From a bacterium (lineage in GTDB: Bacteria; Vulcanimicrobiota; Xenobia; Xenobiales; JADMJV01), in contig JAFEBA010000035.1 in the NCBI GenBank assembly GCA_018266105.1, positions 1 to 64,000 of the forward strand: a DNA stretch of 64,000 bases, written 5' to 3'. The number at the start of each line of letters is the position of its first letter. The first letter of the stretch is position 1. This document shows, piece by piece, positions 32,159 through 41,168 of this stretch. The notes beneath the pieces are model-generated. The model had not been told where the DNA came from and ran no database searches. It was given only the letters and a program-made list of their open reading frames with translations. Both the position numbers and the translations under genes were made by a program.

Positions 32159-33479
32159 ACTCAAGACAGAAACGTGCGCCCTTGCCCGGTCCCTGGCTGT
32201 GCGCGCTGAGAGTGGCCCCCAGGCCTTCGGCCAACAGCTTGGAGATGGCCAGGCCCAGGCCGGTGCCCCCCTGCTCCCGCGCTCGGCCCGAATCCACCCG
32301 GTAAAAGCGGTCGAATAAACGAGGCAAATGTTCGGATGCAATGCCGATGCCATTGTCTTCCACCCAGATCTGTTGGGAGTTTCCTCCTAGCCGAACCAGG
32401 CCTTCCGGCGCTGCCCGACGAGCATTCACCAGAAGGTTGATCAGAATTTGGGCCAGGCGTTCTGGGTCGGTCTGCAGCATGCCGCTGGCCTCGACCAGTT
32501 CGGCCCCGTGCTCCTCGGCCAACTCCTCCAGGAACGGTTTCAACTCAAGGGGCCGAGACTCAAAACGCACGTGCTCAAGCCGGGCCAGCTCCAAAAGCTC
32601 CTTGACCAGTCGCTCCATGCGATCCAGGTCGCGGTGAATCATGGCCAGGAATTGCTCGCGGGGAGCGCCCGCCTCCAATGCCTCGATCAAAGAACGCAGC
32701 GACGCCAGTGGTGTCTTGAGTTCGTGAGAAGCGTCCGAGACAAAGCGTTTGAGAGATTGCTGCTGCTGTTCCAGGCTGTCAGCCATCTGGTTGAAGGCCC
32801 GACCCAGGATGGCCGTCTCGTCCCGCTGGCGGCTCGGCGGCAGACGCTCCTGCAGGTGTCCCTCGCCCAACCGTTCCACAGCCCGGGTCAGGCGACGCAG
32901 GGGCAGCGTCAACCAGCGGGCCAGGCCCAGGCTGAGCAGAGTGCCTCCCAGCAGAGCAGCCAGAGCCAGCTCGTAAAAACGAATGCGCAGATCAACCAGC
33001 GTCAATTGCAATTCGGACAGAGAGCGGCTGGCATAAATCGCGCCCACCACCTGCTGGTGAGCTCGCATGGGCACGGCCACAAAAAGCGCATCCTGGCTCT
33101 CGCCCAGTCGGATGCCGACCTGACCGTGTAGAGCTGCATCTACCTCGGGACGATCGGCTACGTTTTCTTTGCGGTGAGTCGAGTCTTCTAGAACCTCACC
33201 GCGCCAGTTGACCACACTCATTCGACCCGACATATTCAGCGAGAGCTGGGCCATTTCGTCGGTGATCATCTTGCGCGCGGCAGGGGTCAGCAGCACCTGG
33301 TCCATGTGGCGGCGCATCAGGTTGGCTACAAACCCGCAGTCTCGCTCCAGAGCCTGTCGGGCATTCCCAATGTAGGTTTCCCGCACAGACTGCAACATCA
33401 CAGTCTCGGCCAGCGTCAGAGTCAGCACAATCACGCCGAAAAAGGCCAGCGCCAGGGGTACTCGCAGACTGCTAAACAT
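32142..33479 (-). CDS. Membrane sensor histidine kinase
   Basis: A 445-residue kinase with a transmembrane helix at about 8-28, a periplasmic sensor of about 135 residues (single Cys48), a second helix at about 168-188, a HAMP linker (189-240) and a HisKA domain with His252 in DASHELKTPLAS. HATPase motifs are LINLLVNARRA, DNGIGI and GTGLGLA. It overlaps the response regulator gene by 8 bases and should phosphorylate it. The sensor domain is too divergent to name a signal. Its 3' end overlaps the LysA-like gene on the other strand by 17 bases. Confidence 0.94.
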   Translation of the reverse strand: MFSSLRVPLALAFFGVIVLTLTLAETVMLQSVRETYIGNARQALERDCGFVANLMRRHMDQVLLTPAARKMITDEMAQLSLNMSGRMSVVNWRGEVLEDSTHRKENVADRPEVDAALHGQVGIRLGESQDALFVAVPMRAHQQVVGAIYASRSLSELQLTLVDLRIRFYELALAALLGGTLLSLGLARWLTLPLRRLTRAVERLGEGHLQERLPPSRQRDETAILGRAFNQMADSLEQQQQSLKRFVSDASHELKTPLASLRSLIEALEAGAPREQFLAMIHRDLDRMERLVKELLELARLEHVRFESRPLELKPFLEELAEEHGAELVEASGMLQTDPERLAQILINLLVNARRAAPEGLVRLGGNSQQIWVEDNGIGIASEHLPRLFDRFYRVDSGRAREQGGTGLGLAISKLLAEGLGATLSAHSQGPGKGARFCLEFRTRT

Positions 33480-34143
33480 CCCACATGTAGCCTACACCGC
33501 GGACTGTCACCAGGTAGCGCGGATGAGCCGGATCGGCCTCAATCTTCTCGCGCAGACGTTGCACCGTCACGTTGACCACTCGAGCTTCGCCCTCGAATTC
33601 ATAGCCCCAGCAGGCGGCCAGAATGCGTTCCCGCGTCTGGGCTTTGCGGCGATTCTCCAGCAAAAAGAGCAGCAAGGCGAATTCCTTGGGAGTGAGATCC
33701 AGCTTTTGGCCGGAGCGCCAGACTTCATGGCGATGGTTTGAGACCTCCAGCTCACCGCTGCTCAAAACCGGTTCGGCCTGACGCTGCAGCCGACGCAGGT
33801 GGGCTTTGATGCGCGCCAGCAGCTCCAGATGTCGGAACGGCTTGACAATGTAGTCATCCGCGCCGAGTTCCAGACCCTGAACCTGATCGATCTCCTGATC
33901 GCGAGCCGTTAGAAGCAGAATGATGCCGCTGAAATCGGCCCCACGTAGACGTCGGCAGACCTCGAACCCGTCCATCCCAGGAAGCATGACGTCGAGCAAG
34001 ATCAAGTCGGGCTGCCAGCTTTGAGCCAGCTCCAACCCTCGACTTCCGGTGTCGGCGGTGCACACTTCATAGGCCGCCTGCTCGAGCAAGTAACGCAACG
34101 ACTCGCGCAAGGACGGCTCGTCGTCCACCACCAGAATCTTCAT
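33472..34143 (-). CDS. OmpR-family response regulator
   Basis: A 223-residue regulator. The receiver (1-118) has the acidic pair Asp7-Asp8, phospho-acceptor Asp51 in LILLDVMLPG, and the conserved Lys in DDYIVKPF. A winged-helix DNA-binding domain (about 128-222) includes LTPKEFALLLFL and VNVTVQRLREKIE. It is the first gene of the pair with the downstream kinase. OmpR-type domains bind direct repeats such as the GGTCAC boxes at 30.9 kb, an inference from spacing only. Its promoter must lie within the 72 bases shared with the SulP terminator. Confidence 0.95.
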   Translation of the reverse strand: MKILVVDDEPSLRESLRYLLEQAAYEVCTADTGSRGLELAQSWQPDLILLDVMLPGMDGFEVCRRLRGADFSGIILLLTARDQEIDQVQGLELGADDYIVKPFRHLELLARIKAHLRRLQRQAEPVLSSGELEVSNHRHEVWRSGQKLDLTPKEFALLLFLLENRRKAQTRERILAACWGYEFEGEARVVNVTVQRLREKIEADPAHPRYLVTVRGVGYMWDV

Positions 34144-34160
34144 CGGTCAGTCTTTGAGAC

Positions 34161-34185
34161 AAAAAAAAAGAGCCCTTGCGGGCCC
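34161..34185 (-). terminator. Intrinsic terminator after the SulP gene
   Basis: On the minus strand GGGCCC and GGGCTC form a 6-bp stem (one G-U pair) with a GCAA tetraloop, followed by nine T residues (34169-34161). It begins about 30 bases after the SulP stop and lies immediately before the response regulator start, so it insulates that two-component system from read-through. Confidence 0.88.
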
Positions 34186-34215
34186 AGAGGAGGGGGTGAA
34201 CCAGGGATAGGTGGC

Positions 34216-35805
34216 TTACTTAGTGCGGGACGCCAGCGGGTGAGCTGAGGCACTGCGATGACTCTCCAGGCCCACCAGCGAGACCTGCCCGCCGGTGCGC
34301 TGGTAGTCGTGTTGAAAATGCTCCAGGAATTCCATGGCCGAGTGGTCGACCAGTCTGGTCTGGGAAAGGTCGATTTTGACGTCCAAACCGGCCGGGACCG
34401 TGTCCAACTTCTGCTTCATAAAAATCAGATTGGTAAAGGCCACCGCTCCATTGACGTTGAGCAGCGCCTGCCTCTCTTCTACCCGGACGTCCATGTCGCA
34501 CTTGAGCAACTGTCCGGGGCTGTTGCCTCGGATGAGGTGCAGCATCAGCTTGACCAGGACGCCCGAGGAAATGCCGATCAGGAGGTCGGTGCCCAGAGTG
34601 ACGATAATCGTGGTGACGAAAATCAACATCTGATCGCTGCCAATCTCCCAGGTCTTTTTGAACTCTTTGGGCGAGGCCAGACGAAAGCCGGTGAAGACCA
34701 GAATGGCCGCCAACGAGGCCACCGGAATTCGGTGGATCATTCCCGAGGCGAAGGCCACGAAGAGCAACATAAACCCGCCGTGAAAGAAGTTGGACCAGCG
34801 CGTCTTGGCACCGTTGTTGATGTTGGCCGAACTACGCACAATTTCGGCAATCATCGGCAGCCCGCCCAGCCAACCCGATACAGCCGTGCCGATGCCGACC
34901 GCGGTCAGGTCCCGATTCAGGTCGGCCTTGCGATGGAAGGGGTCGAGCTTATCCACGGCCGCAGCCGAGAGCAGGGTCTCCAGCGAGGCGATAATGAAGA
35001 TCATCATGACCGCCTTCCAGAACACCGGGTCGCCCATACGCGACCAGTCAGGGTGCACAATGCCCTCGGCCAAATTGCCGGGCAGGGTCACCAGTGCGTC
35101 CGGGCCCAGTTTGTATTCGTGATTTTGGAAGGCCAGATACGTGTGTTCGTGGCTCAGGTCGAAGTAAGTGGCCAGGCACATCCCAAGCACCACGCCAACC
35201 AGCGGGGCCGGAAAGCGCTTGAAGGGCTTGAGGCGAGGCATGATGATCAGGACCGCCATGGTCAGGCAACCGATCAGGGCCAGCTCCGGATTGGCATTGC
35301 CGATACTGGAAGGGAAATTGGCCAGTTGTTCGATGGCCGTTTTGCCAACCGGTTTGATGCCAAACATAAAGTAACTCTGTTTGGCGATAATGATGATTCC
35401 GATGGAGGCCAGCAATCCGTGCACGGCCGAGGATGGGAAAAAGGTGCTGAGTTTGCCGGCCTTGGTGACACCCGCGATGACCTGCAGGATGCCGGCGATG
35501 GTGATGGCGGCCAGGGTCAGGCGGTAGCCTTCGATACCGCCTCCCAGGGAGTTGACCGCGCCTAGAATGACGACGATCAGCCCGGCAGCCGGGCCGTTGA
35601 TGGTGACGTAAGAACCGCTGGTCATGGAGACCACCAGTCCGCCCACCACAGCCGCAATGATTCCCGCGAGGGGCGGCACGCCCGAAGCAAGGGCGATACC
35701 CAGACTGAGTGGCAGAGCGATGAGGAAGATCAGGAACCCGCTCATCAGGTCCCCTTTCCAGTTCTCCTTCAGGCCCTCAATGCCATCTGAGGGGATTTCT
35801 GACAT
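34216..35805 (-). CDS. SulP-family anion transporter with STAS domain
   Basis: The ATG at 35805 follows GAAGGAGAG, giving 529 residues. A SulP core of 10-14 helices (about 20-420) includes the N-terminal motif GIALASGVPPLAGIIAAVVG and the internal ASLETLLSAAAVDKLD segment typical of the family. A C-terminal STAS domain (about 430-520) contains the short strand-helix LSQTRLVDHSAMEFLEHF, where the Asp-His-Ser region replaces the usual DxSG nucleotide-loop. Family members carry sulfate, bicarbonate or dicarboxylates; substrate cannot be read here. It is divergent from a response regulator gene and flanked by two two-component systems, so regulated uptake is likely. An efficient terminator follows. 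Confidence 0.92.
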   Translation of the reverse strand: MSEIPSDGIEGLKENWKGDLMSGFLIFLIALPLSLGIALASGVPPLAGIIAAVVGGLVVSMTSGSYVTINGPAAGLIVVILGAVNSLGGGIEGYRLTLAAITIAGILQVIAGVTKAGKLSTFFPSSAVHGLLASIGIIIIAKQSYFMFGIKPVGKTAIEQLANFPSSIGNANPELALIGCLTMAVLIIMPRLKPFKRFPAPLVGVVLGMCLATYFDLSHEHTYLAFQNHEYKLGPDALVTLPGNLAEGIVHPDWSRMGDPVFWKAVMMIFIIASLETLLSAAAVDKLDPFHRKADLNRDLTAVGIGTAVSGWLGGLPMIAEIVRSSANINNGAKTRWSNFFHGGFMLLFVAFASGMIHRIPVASLAAILVFTGFRLASPKEFKKTWEIGSDQMLIFVTTIIVTLGTDLLIGISSGVLVKLMLHLIRGNSPGQLLKCDMDVRVEERQALLNVNGAVAFTNLIFMKQKLDTVPAGLDVKIDLSQTRLVDHSAMEFLEHFQHDYQRTGGQVSLVGLESHRSASAHPLASRTK

Positions 35806-35946
35806 GAAGCTCTCCTTCAAAAGGTTACGGCCCAAATTATCAGGTTCAGAATCGTGAAAGCATTACAAGATTGTCAGAGCCCAGCGGCCCAAGAGATTGC
35901 TACACTGCGGAAGGAAAAACCCGTCCACGGGTTGGATTGCAGGATT

Positions 35947-36633
35947 GTGAAACTCCTCATTATAGAAGATGAACGGAAGATCGCCGAGCACCTGAAAAAG
36001 GGGCTGGAAGAGCTTCACTATCGCGTAGACCTGGCTCACGATGGCAATACCGGCCTGGAAATGGCCTGTAACGGCAACTACCAACTGGTGATTTTAGACA
36101 GAATGTTGCCCGGACTGGACGGCCTGGGAGTTCTGGAAGAACTGAGACGGAGCGGCCATCGCACTCCCGTGATTCTGCTGACCGCCCTCGACCGCATCAA
36201 TGATCGAGTCAACGGTCTGCAGGCCGGTGCCGATGACTACCTGACCAAGCCCTTTGCCTTCGCCGAGCTCTCGGCTCGAGTCGAGGCCATTTTGCGCCGC
36301 AGTTCGCTGAGCGTAGCCCAGGACGTGCGCCGGGTCGAGGATTTGACCATCATCTATTCCAGTCAATCCGTCCAGCGCCAGGGTCAGGTGATCGAGCTCA
36401 CGCAGAAAGAGTTCCGCATCCTGTGCCTGCTGGCTGAAAACCCCGGACGCCTGGTGACTCGCAAGGACCTGGTTCAGAAAGTTTGGGGCCTGACCTTCGA
36501 AACCGAAACCAACGTCATCGACGTGACCGTGCGCAGATTGCGCCAAAAGGTGGACGATCCTTTTCCCGTGAAGTTGATCCGAACCGTCCGGGGAGCCGGT
36601 TACATTCTTGAATCAAGTCCCAAACAACAGTAA
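35947..36633 (+). CDS. OmpR-family response regulator, CusR-like
   Basis: GTG at 35947, with AGGA a few bases upstream, gives 228 residues starting at the first receiver strand (KLLIIEDER); GTG 35854 would add 31 residues of non-domain sequence. The receiver has Asp51 in LVILDRMLPGLDG and Lys in DDYLTKPFAF. The winged helix (about 130-222) has LTQKEFRILCLL and NVIDVTVRRLRQKVD. This is the CusR/CopR-like subgroup often linked to metal or envelope stress. It is coupled to the downstream kinase by a 26-base overlap and divergent from the SulP gene, which it may control. Confidence 0.93.
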   Translation: MKLLIIEDERKIAEHLKKGLEELHYRVDLAHDGNTGLEMACNGNYQLVILDRMLPGLDGLGVLEELRRSGHRTPVILLTALDRINDRVNGLQAGADDYLTKPFAFAELSARVEAILRRSSLSVAQDVRRVEDLTIIYSSQSVQRQGQVIELTQKEFRILCLLAENPGRLVTRKDLVQKVWGLTFETETNVIDVTVRRLRQKVDDPFPVKLIRTVRGAGYILESSPKQQ

Positions 36634-38041
36634 CAACAGCCTCGTCCTCCGCCTGGCGGTGATGTTCGCCGTTTCGGCCGCTCTTTTGCTGACGGCTCTG
36701 GGTTCGACCACCTACTGGTTGCTGGATCACGAATTCCGCAAGGACGAGACCCGCGTCCTGGACGATACCGTGGCTCTGCTGGAAACCATTTTTCGCCAGA
36801 ATGAGGACTTGGTGGAGACGCTGCAGCGCGAAATTCCCCTGGATATGGAGGCCCTGCACTTTCACCAGTACCAGTTGAGAATCTTAGACGAGCACGGGGC
36901 CAAGTTGTATGAAACCAGGCGTTTCCCCACCCTCAGCAGCGACTTTTTGGCTCGCGTTCCCATCTACCAGGAGGGCGGCCTGGGCGAGGGAGTGGTCTGG
37001 CAGCAAGGTGAAACCAGCTTTCTGGTGGTTCAGGCTCTGGCCATTCGGGAGAAGGGCAGCCGAGAGAAAATTCGACTGCAAGTGGCCATGGACACCAGCC
37101 AGAAGACCCGCACCCTGACTGCCTACCGGCGAGCCATGTTCCTGTTGGTCAGCCTGGGAGTTTTGCTGGCCGCCTTTCTGGCCGGGCTGATTTCTCGTCG
37201 CGGCCTGCGCCCCTTGAGCTTGATGACGCGCCTGGTGCAGCGCCTGAAGGTGGACCAGTTGCACCAGAGGTTTTCTTCGCGGCGCTGGCCCCAGGAGCTG
37301 GTGCCTCTGGCACAGGAGTTCGATCGATTGCTGGATGAAATTCAAGTGGGCATGGAACGACTGTCGCATTTCAGCACCGACCTGGCTCACGAATTACGGA
37401 CCCCTTTAACCAGCATGATGCTGCAGGCCGAAGTGACCCTGGCTCAGGAACGCAGCCTGGAAGTCTATCAAGACGTGTTGGGCTCCAGTGTAGAAGAACT
37501 GGAGCGCCTGAGCACCCTGGTGGAACGCTTGCTGTTGCTGGCCCGCACCGAAGCCGCCAGGCCGCACCTGGAGCCCCAGGAGATCAAAGTCCGGGAACTG
37601 GTGGAGAACCTGGTTGAGTATCACCTGACCGCTCATCCACGCGATCAGGTGGTCATCCAGGTGCCGGAGGATGCGCTGTTGGTGGCCGACCGGCGTCTGG
37701 TGGAGATGGCCCTGGGCAACTTGCTCTCCAACGCCTCCAAATACAGCGTCTTTCCGGTGCGCATTGAGTGGCTGGAGCATTCCAACGAGTGGATCATCGC
37801 GGTCCAGGACCGAGGCCCGGGGATTGCTGCCGAACACCTCCCCTACCTCTTTGACCGTCTCTACCGGGTCGATACCTCTCGAACCACCGCCAGCCACGGC
37901 CTGGGTTTGGCGCTGGTTCGTTCGGCCATGCGCGCTCACGGCGGAGACGTGCACCTCCACTCTTCAATGGGCCAGGGAAGTCGCTTTCAACTTCACTTCC
38001 CGCGACCCAATTCCAGCACCACCCTCCATTCAGCAGGCTGA
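36608..38041 (+). CDS. Membrane sensor histidine kinase, CusS-like
   Basis: A 477-residue kinase whose TTG start lies inside the regulator gene (26-base overlap). Transmembrane helices at about 13-38 and 176-196 bracket a 135-residue periplasmic sensor. A HAMP domain precedes HisKA with His261 in DLAHELRTPLTSMM, the IrlB/CusS heavy-metal kinase consensus; HATPase motifs are LSNASKYS, DRGPGI and HGLGLALV. The sensor lacks the Met/His clusters expected of copper or silver binding, so a metal signal is not supported. The last 49 bases overlap the convergent EVE gene. Confidence 0.92.
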   Translation: MNQVPNNSNNSLVLRLAVMFAVSAALLLTALGSTTYWLLDHEFRKDETRVLDDTVALLETIFRQNEDLVETLQREIPLDMEALHFHQYQLRILDEHGAKLYETRRFPTLSSDFLARVPIYQEGGLGEGVVWQQGETSFLVVQALAIREKGSREKIRLQVAMDTSQKTRTLTAYRRAMFLLVSLGVLLAAFLAGLISRRGLRPLSLMTRLVQRLKVDQLHQRFSSRRWPQELVPLAQEFDRLLDEIQVGMERLSHFSTDLAHELRTPLTSMMLQAEVTLAQERSLEVYQDVLGSSVEELERLSTLVERLLLLARTEAARPHLEPQEIKVRELVENLVEYHLTAHPRDQVVIQVPEDALLVADRRLVEMALGNLLSNASKYSVFPVRIEWLEHSNEWIIAVQDRGPGIAAEHLPYLFDRLYRVDTSRTTASHGLGLALVRSAMRAHGGDVHLHSSMGQGSRFQLHFPRPNSSTTLHSAG

Positions 38042-38451
38042 ACGGGAGTAATCGAAAGCCGGTTGCCCTTGCGGGTCACAACCATCTCCTGAAGCTTCGG
38101 GTGATTCTTGAGCTCTTCCAGGCTGACGAAATGGGAAAAGTGCTCCACGTATTCCACATCCACCAGCGACCAGCGATTGTTTTCCGGACTGGATTTGGGG
38201 TCGAAATACTTGGACTTCTTATCCAGAGCCGTAAAATCGTCGTAGGGCTCGCTCACCACCTTACAAATCCCGGCGATTCCGGGCGGGTCCACCCGGCTGT
38301 GATAGAAAAAGCCCATATCGCCGGGCTTCATGCTGCGCATATAGTTGCGCGCCATGTAGTTGCGCACGCCATCCCAGGGGCTTTTCTGCATTTTCTTGAG
38401 GTTGTCCAGGCCGAAGGTGTCGGGTTCACTTTTAAAGAGCCAGTATTGCAT
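37993..38451 (-). CDS. EVE domain protein
   Basis: From the ATG at 38451 the product is 152 residues and begins exactly as EVE proteins do ([14 protein letters not shown]), continuing with [14 protein letters not shown] and GDMGFFYHS, then [11 protein letters not shown] domains are PUA-like folds related to THYN1 and bind modified bases such as 5-methyl- or hydroxymethyl-cytosine, sometimes beside restriction genes. None is adjacent here, so a housekeeping role is more likely. No ribosome site is visible. The gene overlaps the sensor kinase 3' end on the other strand by 49 bases. Confidence 0.88.
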   Translation of the reverse strand: MQYWLFKSEPDTFGLDNLKKMQKSPWDGVRNYMARNYMRSMKPGDMGFFYHSRVDPPGIAGICKVVSEPYDDFTALDKKSKYFDPKSSPENNRWSLVDVEYVEHFSHFVSLEELKNHPKLQEMVVTRKGNRLSITPVQPAEWRVVLELGRGK

Positions 38452-38492
38452 GCCAGGAGGTTCGCACGACCGGGTCGCATACCTTGCCCACA

Positions 38493-39878
38493 ATGTACCT
38501 GCCCTCGCCCGTGCCCGCCAAACTGACCTCCAACGAGGTATTTGATACTCTGCAGATGTTCGAAGAACATCACCTCGACATCCGCACCATTACCCTGGGA
38601 GTCAACCTTTTAGACTGCGCCAGCTCCAGCGTCCAGGAGACCTGCGAGCGGGTGGTGCGCAAGCTGCTCCGCGTGGGGCGCGATCTGGTCCCCACTGTGA
38701 CCCAGGTATCTCAGGATCTGGGCATCCCCATTATCAACAAGCGGATTTCCTGTACTCCGATTTCGCTGGTCGGGGCCTCGGCCGGACCGGCCAGTTTTGT
38801 CCCCCTGGCGCTGGCCCTGGATAAGGCCGCGGCTGAACTGGGCGTGGACTTTGTGGCTGGCTTTTCCGCGCCCGTGCACCGTGGCCTGACCCCCTCCGAT
38901 CGGGCTTTGATCGACAGCCTGCCGGAAGCACTGAATCGAACGGAGAGGGTCTGTTCCTCCATTTCGCTGGCGTCGACGCGGGCCGGCATCAACATGGACG
39001 CCGTGGCTCAAATGGGCCAGCGCATCCTGGACATCGCCAACCTGCACCCCGAACGGGAAGGATTGGCCTGTTGCCGGCTGGTGGTTTTCTGCAATCAGCC
39101 TGAAGATAACCCCTTCGTGGCCGGCGCGATGCACGGTCCCGGTGAAGCCGACGTGGTCATCCACGTGGGCGTGTCTGGCCCGGGCGTGGTCAAGGCCGCC
39201 CTCACCAAGGCCCCCAACGCCAACCTGAATGAACTTTCCGATATCATTAAGCTTGCCGCCTTCAAGATCACGAGGCTGGGCGAAATGGCCGGGCGCGAAG
39301 TGGCTCGTCGGATGGGGTACCCGATGGGCATTGTCGATCTCTCGCTGGCCCCCACCCCCGCCCGAGGCGACTCCGTGGCCGAGATTTTGCAGGTCATGGG
39401 TCTGGAGCACTGCGGGGTGCACGGTTCCACGGCCGCCCTGGCCATGCTCAACGACGCCGTCAAGAAAGGGGGCGCCATGGCCTCGTCCCAGGTGGGCGGT
39501 TTATCGGGGGCTTTCATTCCTCTGAGCGAGGACGCCGCCATGGCTGACGCCGCCTCGGTGGGAGCGCTCACGATCGATAAACTGGAGGCCATGACCTGCG
39601 TCTGTTCGGTGGGACTGGACATGGTGGCCGTGCCTGGCGACACTCCGGCGGAAACCCTGGCGGCCATCATCGCCGACGAAATGGCCATCGGCATGATCAA
39701 CGGCAAAACCACGGCCGTGCGCATCATTCCCGTGCCCGGCAAGAAAGCCGGCGAACTGGTGAATTTCGGAGGCTTGCTGGGATCGGGACCGATCATCCCG
39801 GTCAACCGCTTCTCTTCGGCCGGATTCATCCGCCGAGGGGGAAACATCCCGGCCCCGCTGCAAAGTTTGCGCAACTAG
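38493..39878 (+). CDS. UPF0210 (DUF711) family protein
   Basis: A 461-residue protein from ATG 38493; the conserved N-terminus ([20 protein letters not shown]) starts about ten residues later, so the exact start is uncertain and no ribosome site is visible. The length and segments such as [42 protein letters not shown] and [17 protein letters not shown] match the conserved UPF0210 family, structurally related to PFL-like folds and found in Firmicutes and archaea. The biochemical function is not established. Nothing suggests fusion or truncation. Confidence 0.9.
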   Translation: MYLPSPVPAKLTSNEVFDTLQMFEEHHLDIRTITLGVNLLDCASSSVQETCERVVRKLLRVGRDLVPTVTQVSQDLGIPIINKRISCTPISLVGASAGPASFVPLALALDKAAAELGVDFVAGFSAPVHRGLTPSDRALIDSLPEALNRTERVCSSISLASTRAGINMDAVAQMGQRILDIANLHPEREGLACCRLVVFCNQPEDNPFVAGAMHGPGEADVVIHVGVSGPGVVKAALTKAPNANLNELSDIIKLAAFKITRLGEMAGREVARRMGYPMGIVDLSLAPTPARGDSVAEILQVMGLEHCGVHGSTAALAMLNDAVKKGGAMASSQVGGLSGAFIPLSEDAAMADAASVGALTIDKLEAMTCVCSVGLDMVAVPGDTPAETLAAIIADEMAIGMINGKTTAVRIIPVPGKKAGELVNFGGLLGSGPIIPVNRFSSAGFIRRGGNIPAPLQSLRN

Positions 39879-39917
39879 GTTGGAACCACCGTCCGGCGGG
39901 AAAAGTTTGCCTCACCT

Positions 39918-41159
39918 ATGCACAAACCATTGGCACTGGCCCTGCTGCTGATTCTGCCCGCTGGAGCGCGCCCGCTCAAGCCGGCGCCGGCCGTGGTGAA
40001 AACTCTGAGTTCACGGTATAAGCTTCCAACTCCGGTGAGCGGCAACTATGCCAGCAGCGGAGCTCGAGACCTGGCTGACTATGTGACCATGCAGCAACGC
40101 TTCTTTCCCGGCGCCGTGGTCACAGCCGGCTTCTATGATTGGCGCACCACCTCGCGCTATCGTGGCCACGCCGGGTTGCACCTGGGCTACGACGTGGCCA
40201 TGCCCTATGGTTGTCCGTTCTCGGCTGGCTGGTCGGGAACCGTCACCGCCATTGTGGTCTGGTCCGGCGAAGAACACGGCATCACCGTCCAGCACCCCGA
40301 CGGCAGCAGCGTCACCTACGGACATGTCAGTCCCAAATGCGTGGTCGGCCAGCATGTCCAGGCTGGCGAACCCATCGGAACCATCGCCTATAACCACGTG
40401 GACGTCAAAATGCGCGACGCCAACGGCAACTATGTCGATTTTGGCGGCAACGGTCGCGTGCTGCCGGCTCCCCAGTGGGCGGTGGAACAGCCAGTGGTGA
40501 GTCGGGAAATGCTGATGGCCAACTGGCTGTTGGCCCAGAACACGCTGGAAATGGCTGAAGAAGACTACCGCAACGAGAAACTAGAAGGTGAAAAACGCCG
40601 CATTTTGCTGGATGGCCTGCGCCAGAAGGTCCCCGCCCTGAAAGAAAGCCAGAAAATGATGGCCGAATATGTGGAACAGGGCCTGGTCTCACGAGTGACC
40701 TCTGAAGAGAACCATGAGGAGCTGGAAAATGCCCAAAAAGAGCTGGCCCGCATGGAAAAGGCTCGCACCAGTTCACCCGGGCGGGTCAAGCAGCTGCAGA
40801 AGGGTCTGGAAGCCGCCCAGAACCGGGTGAAAGAAGCACGCAAGCTGGCCTCGGCCCGCGGCATTACCTGGAAGCAGGTGGAGGCCTTTGTGCAGGCCAC
40901 CGTCGCCAGTGACAAGACTCTGACCCGAAGCGTTCAGGCCTACAAGAAAAACGCCTTGACCAAAAACTCCGCCAAACTCTCGAGTCTGGAACAGGAACTC
41001 AGTAAGGCCACAAACACTCTGAAGACCTACGAAGAACTCTTCGAGATGGGCGGCATATCGCGCAACGAGTTAGAAGACGCGCGCCAGAAGCAGAAGATCC
41101 TCCAGGCCCAGGTGCGAGCCTTTAAGAGCAGTAGCTCGGGCCAGCCCGGCGCCGACTGA
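39918..41159 (+). CDS. M23-like peptidase with coiled-coil tail
   Basis: A 413-residue exported protein (signal peptide 1-17). Residues about 60-195 form an M23/LytM-like domain: HLGYD at 88-92 gives the first His-Asp zinc pair, and VTYGHV supplies His136. The usual HxH is replaced by His160-Val-Asp162 in YNHVDVKM, so one zinc ligand is changed and activity is uncertain. Residues about 205-400 form a charged helical coiled coil with short breaks, an unusual position since coiled coils normally precede the peptidase in NlpD/EnvC-type regulators. It might act as a cell-wall amidase activator or structural protein. The neighbours give no further clue. Confidence 0.8.
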   Translation: MHKPLALALLLILPAGARPLKPAPAVVKTLSSRYKLPTPVSGNYASSGARDLADYVTMQQRFFPGAVVTAGFYDWRTTSRYRGHAGLHLGYDVAMPYGCPFSAGWSGTVTAIVVWSGEEHGITVQHPDGSSVTYGHVSPKCVVGQHVQAGEPIGTIAYNHVDVKMRDANGNYVDFGGNGRVLPAPQWAVEQPVVSREMLMANWLLAQNTLEMAEEDYRNEKLEGEKRRILLDGLRQKVPALKESQKMMAEYVEQGLVSRVTSEENHEELENAQKELARMEKARTSSPGRVKQLQKGLEAAQNRVKEARKLASARGITWKQVEAFVQATVASDKTLTRSVQAYKKNALTKNSAKLSSLEQELSKATNTLKTYEELFEMGGISRNELEDARQKQKILQAQVRAFKSSSSGQPGAD

Positions 41160-41168
41160 CCCCAGTGC

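Noticed and set aside
34258..35565. Plus-strand frame opposite the SulP gene
   Set aside because: His/Gln/Asp-rich composition typical of antisense to membrane-protein codons; the minus strand encodes a full SulP-STAS protein.
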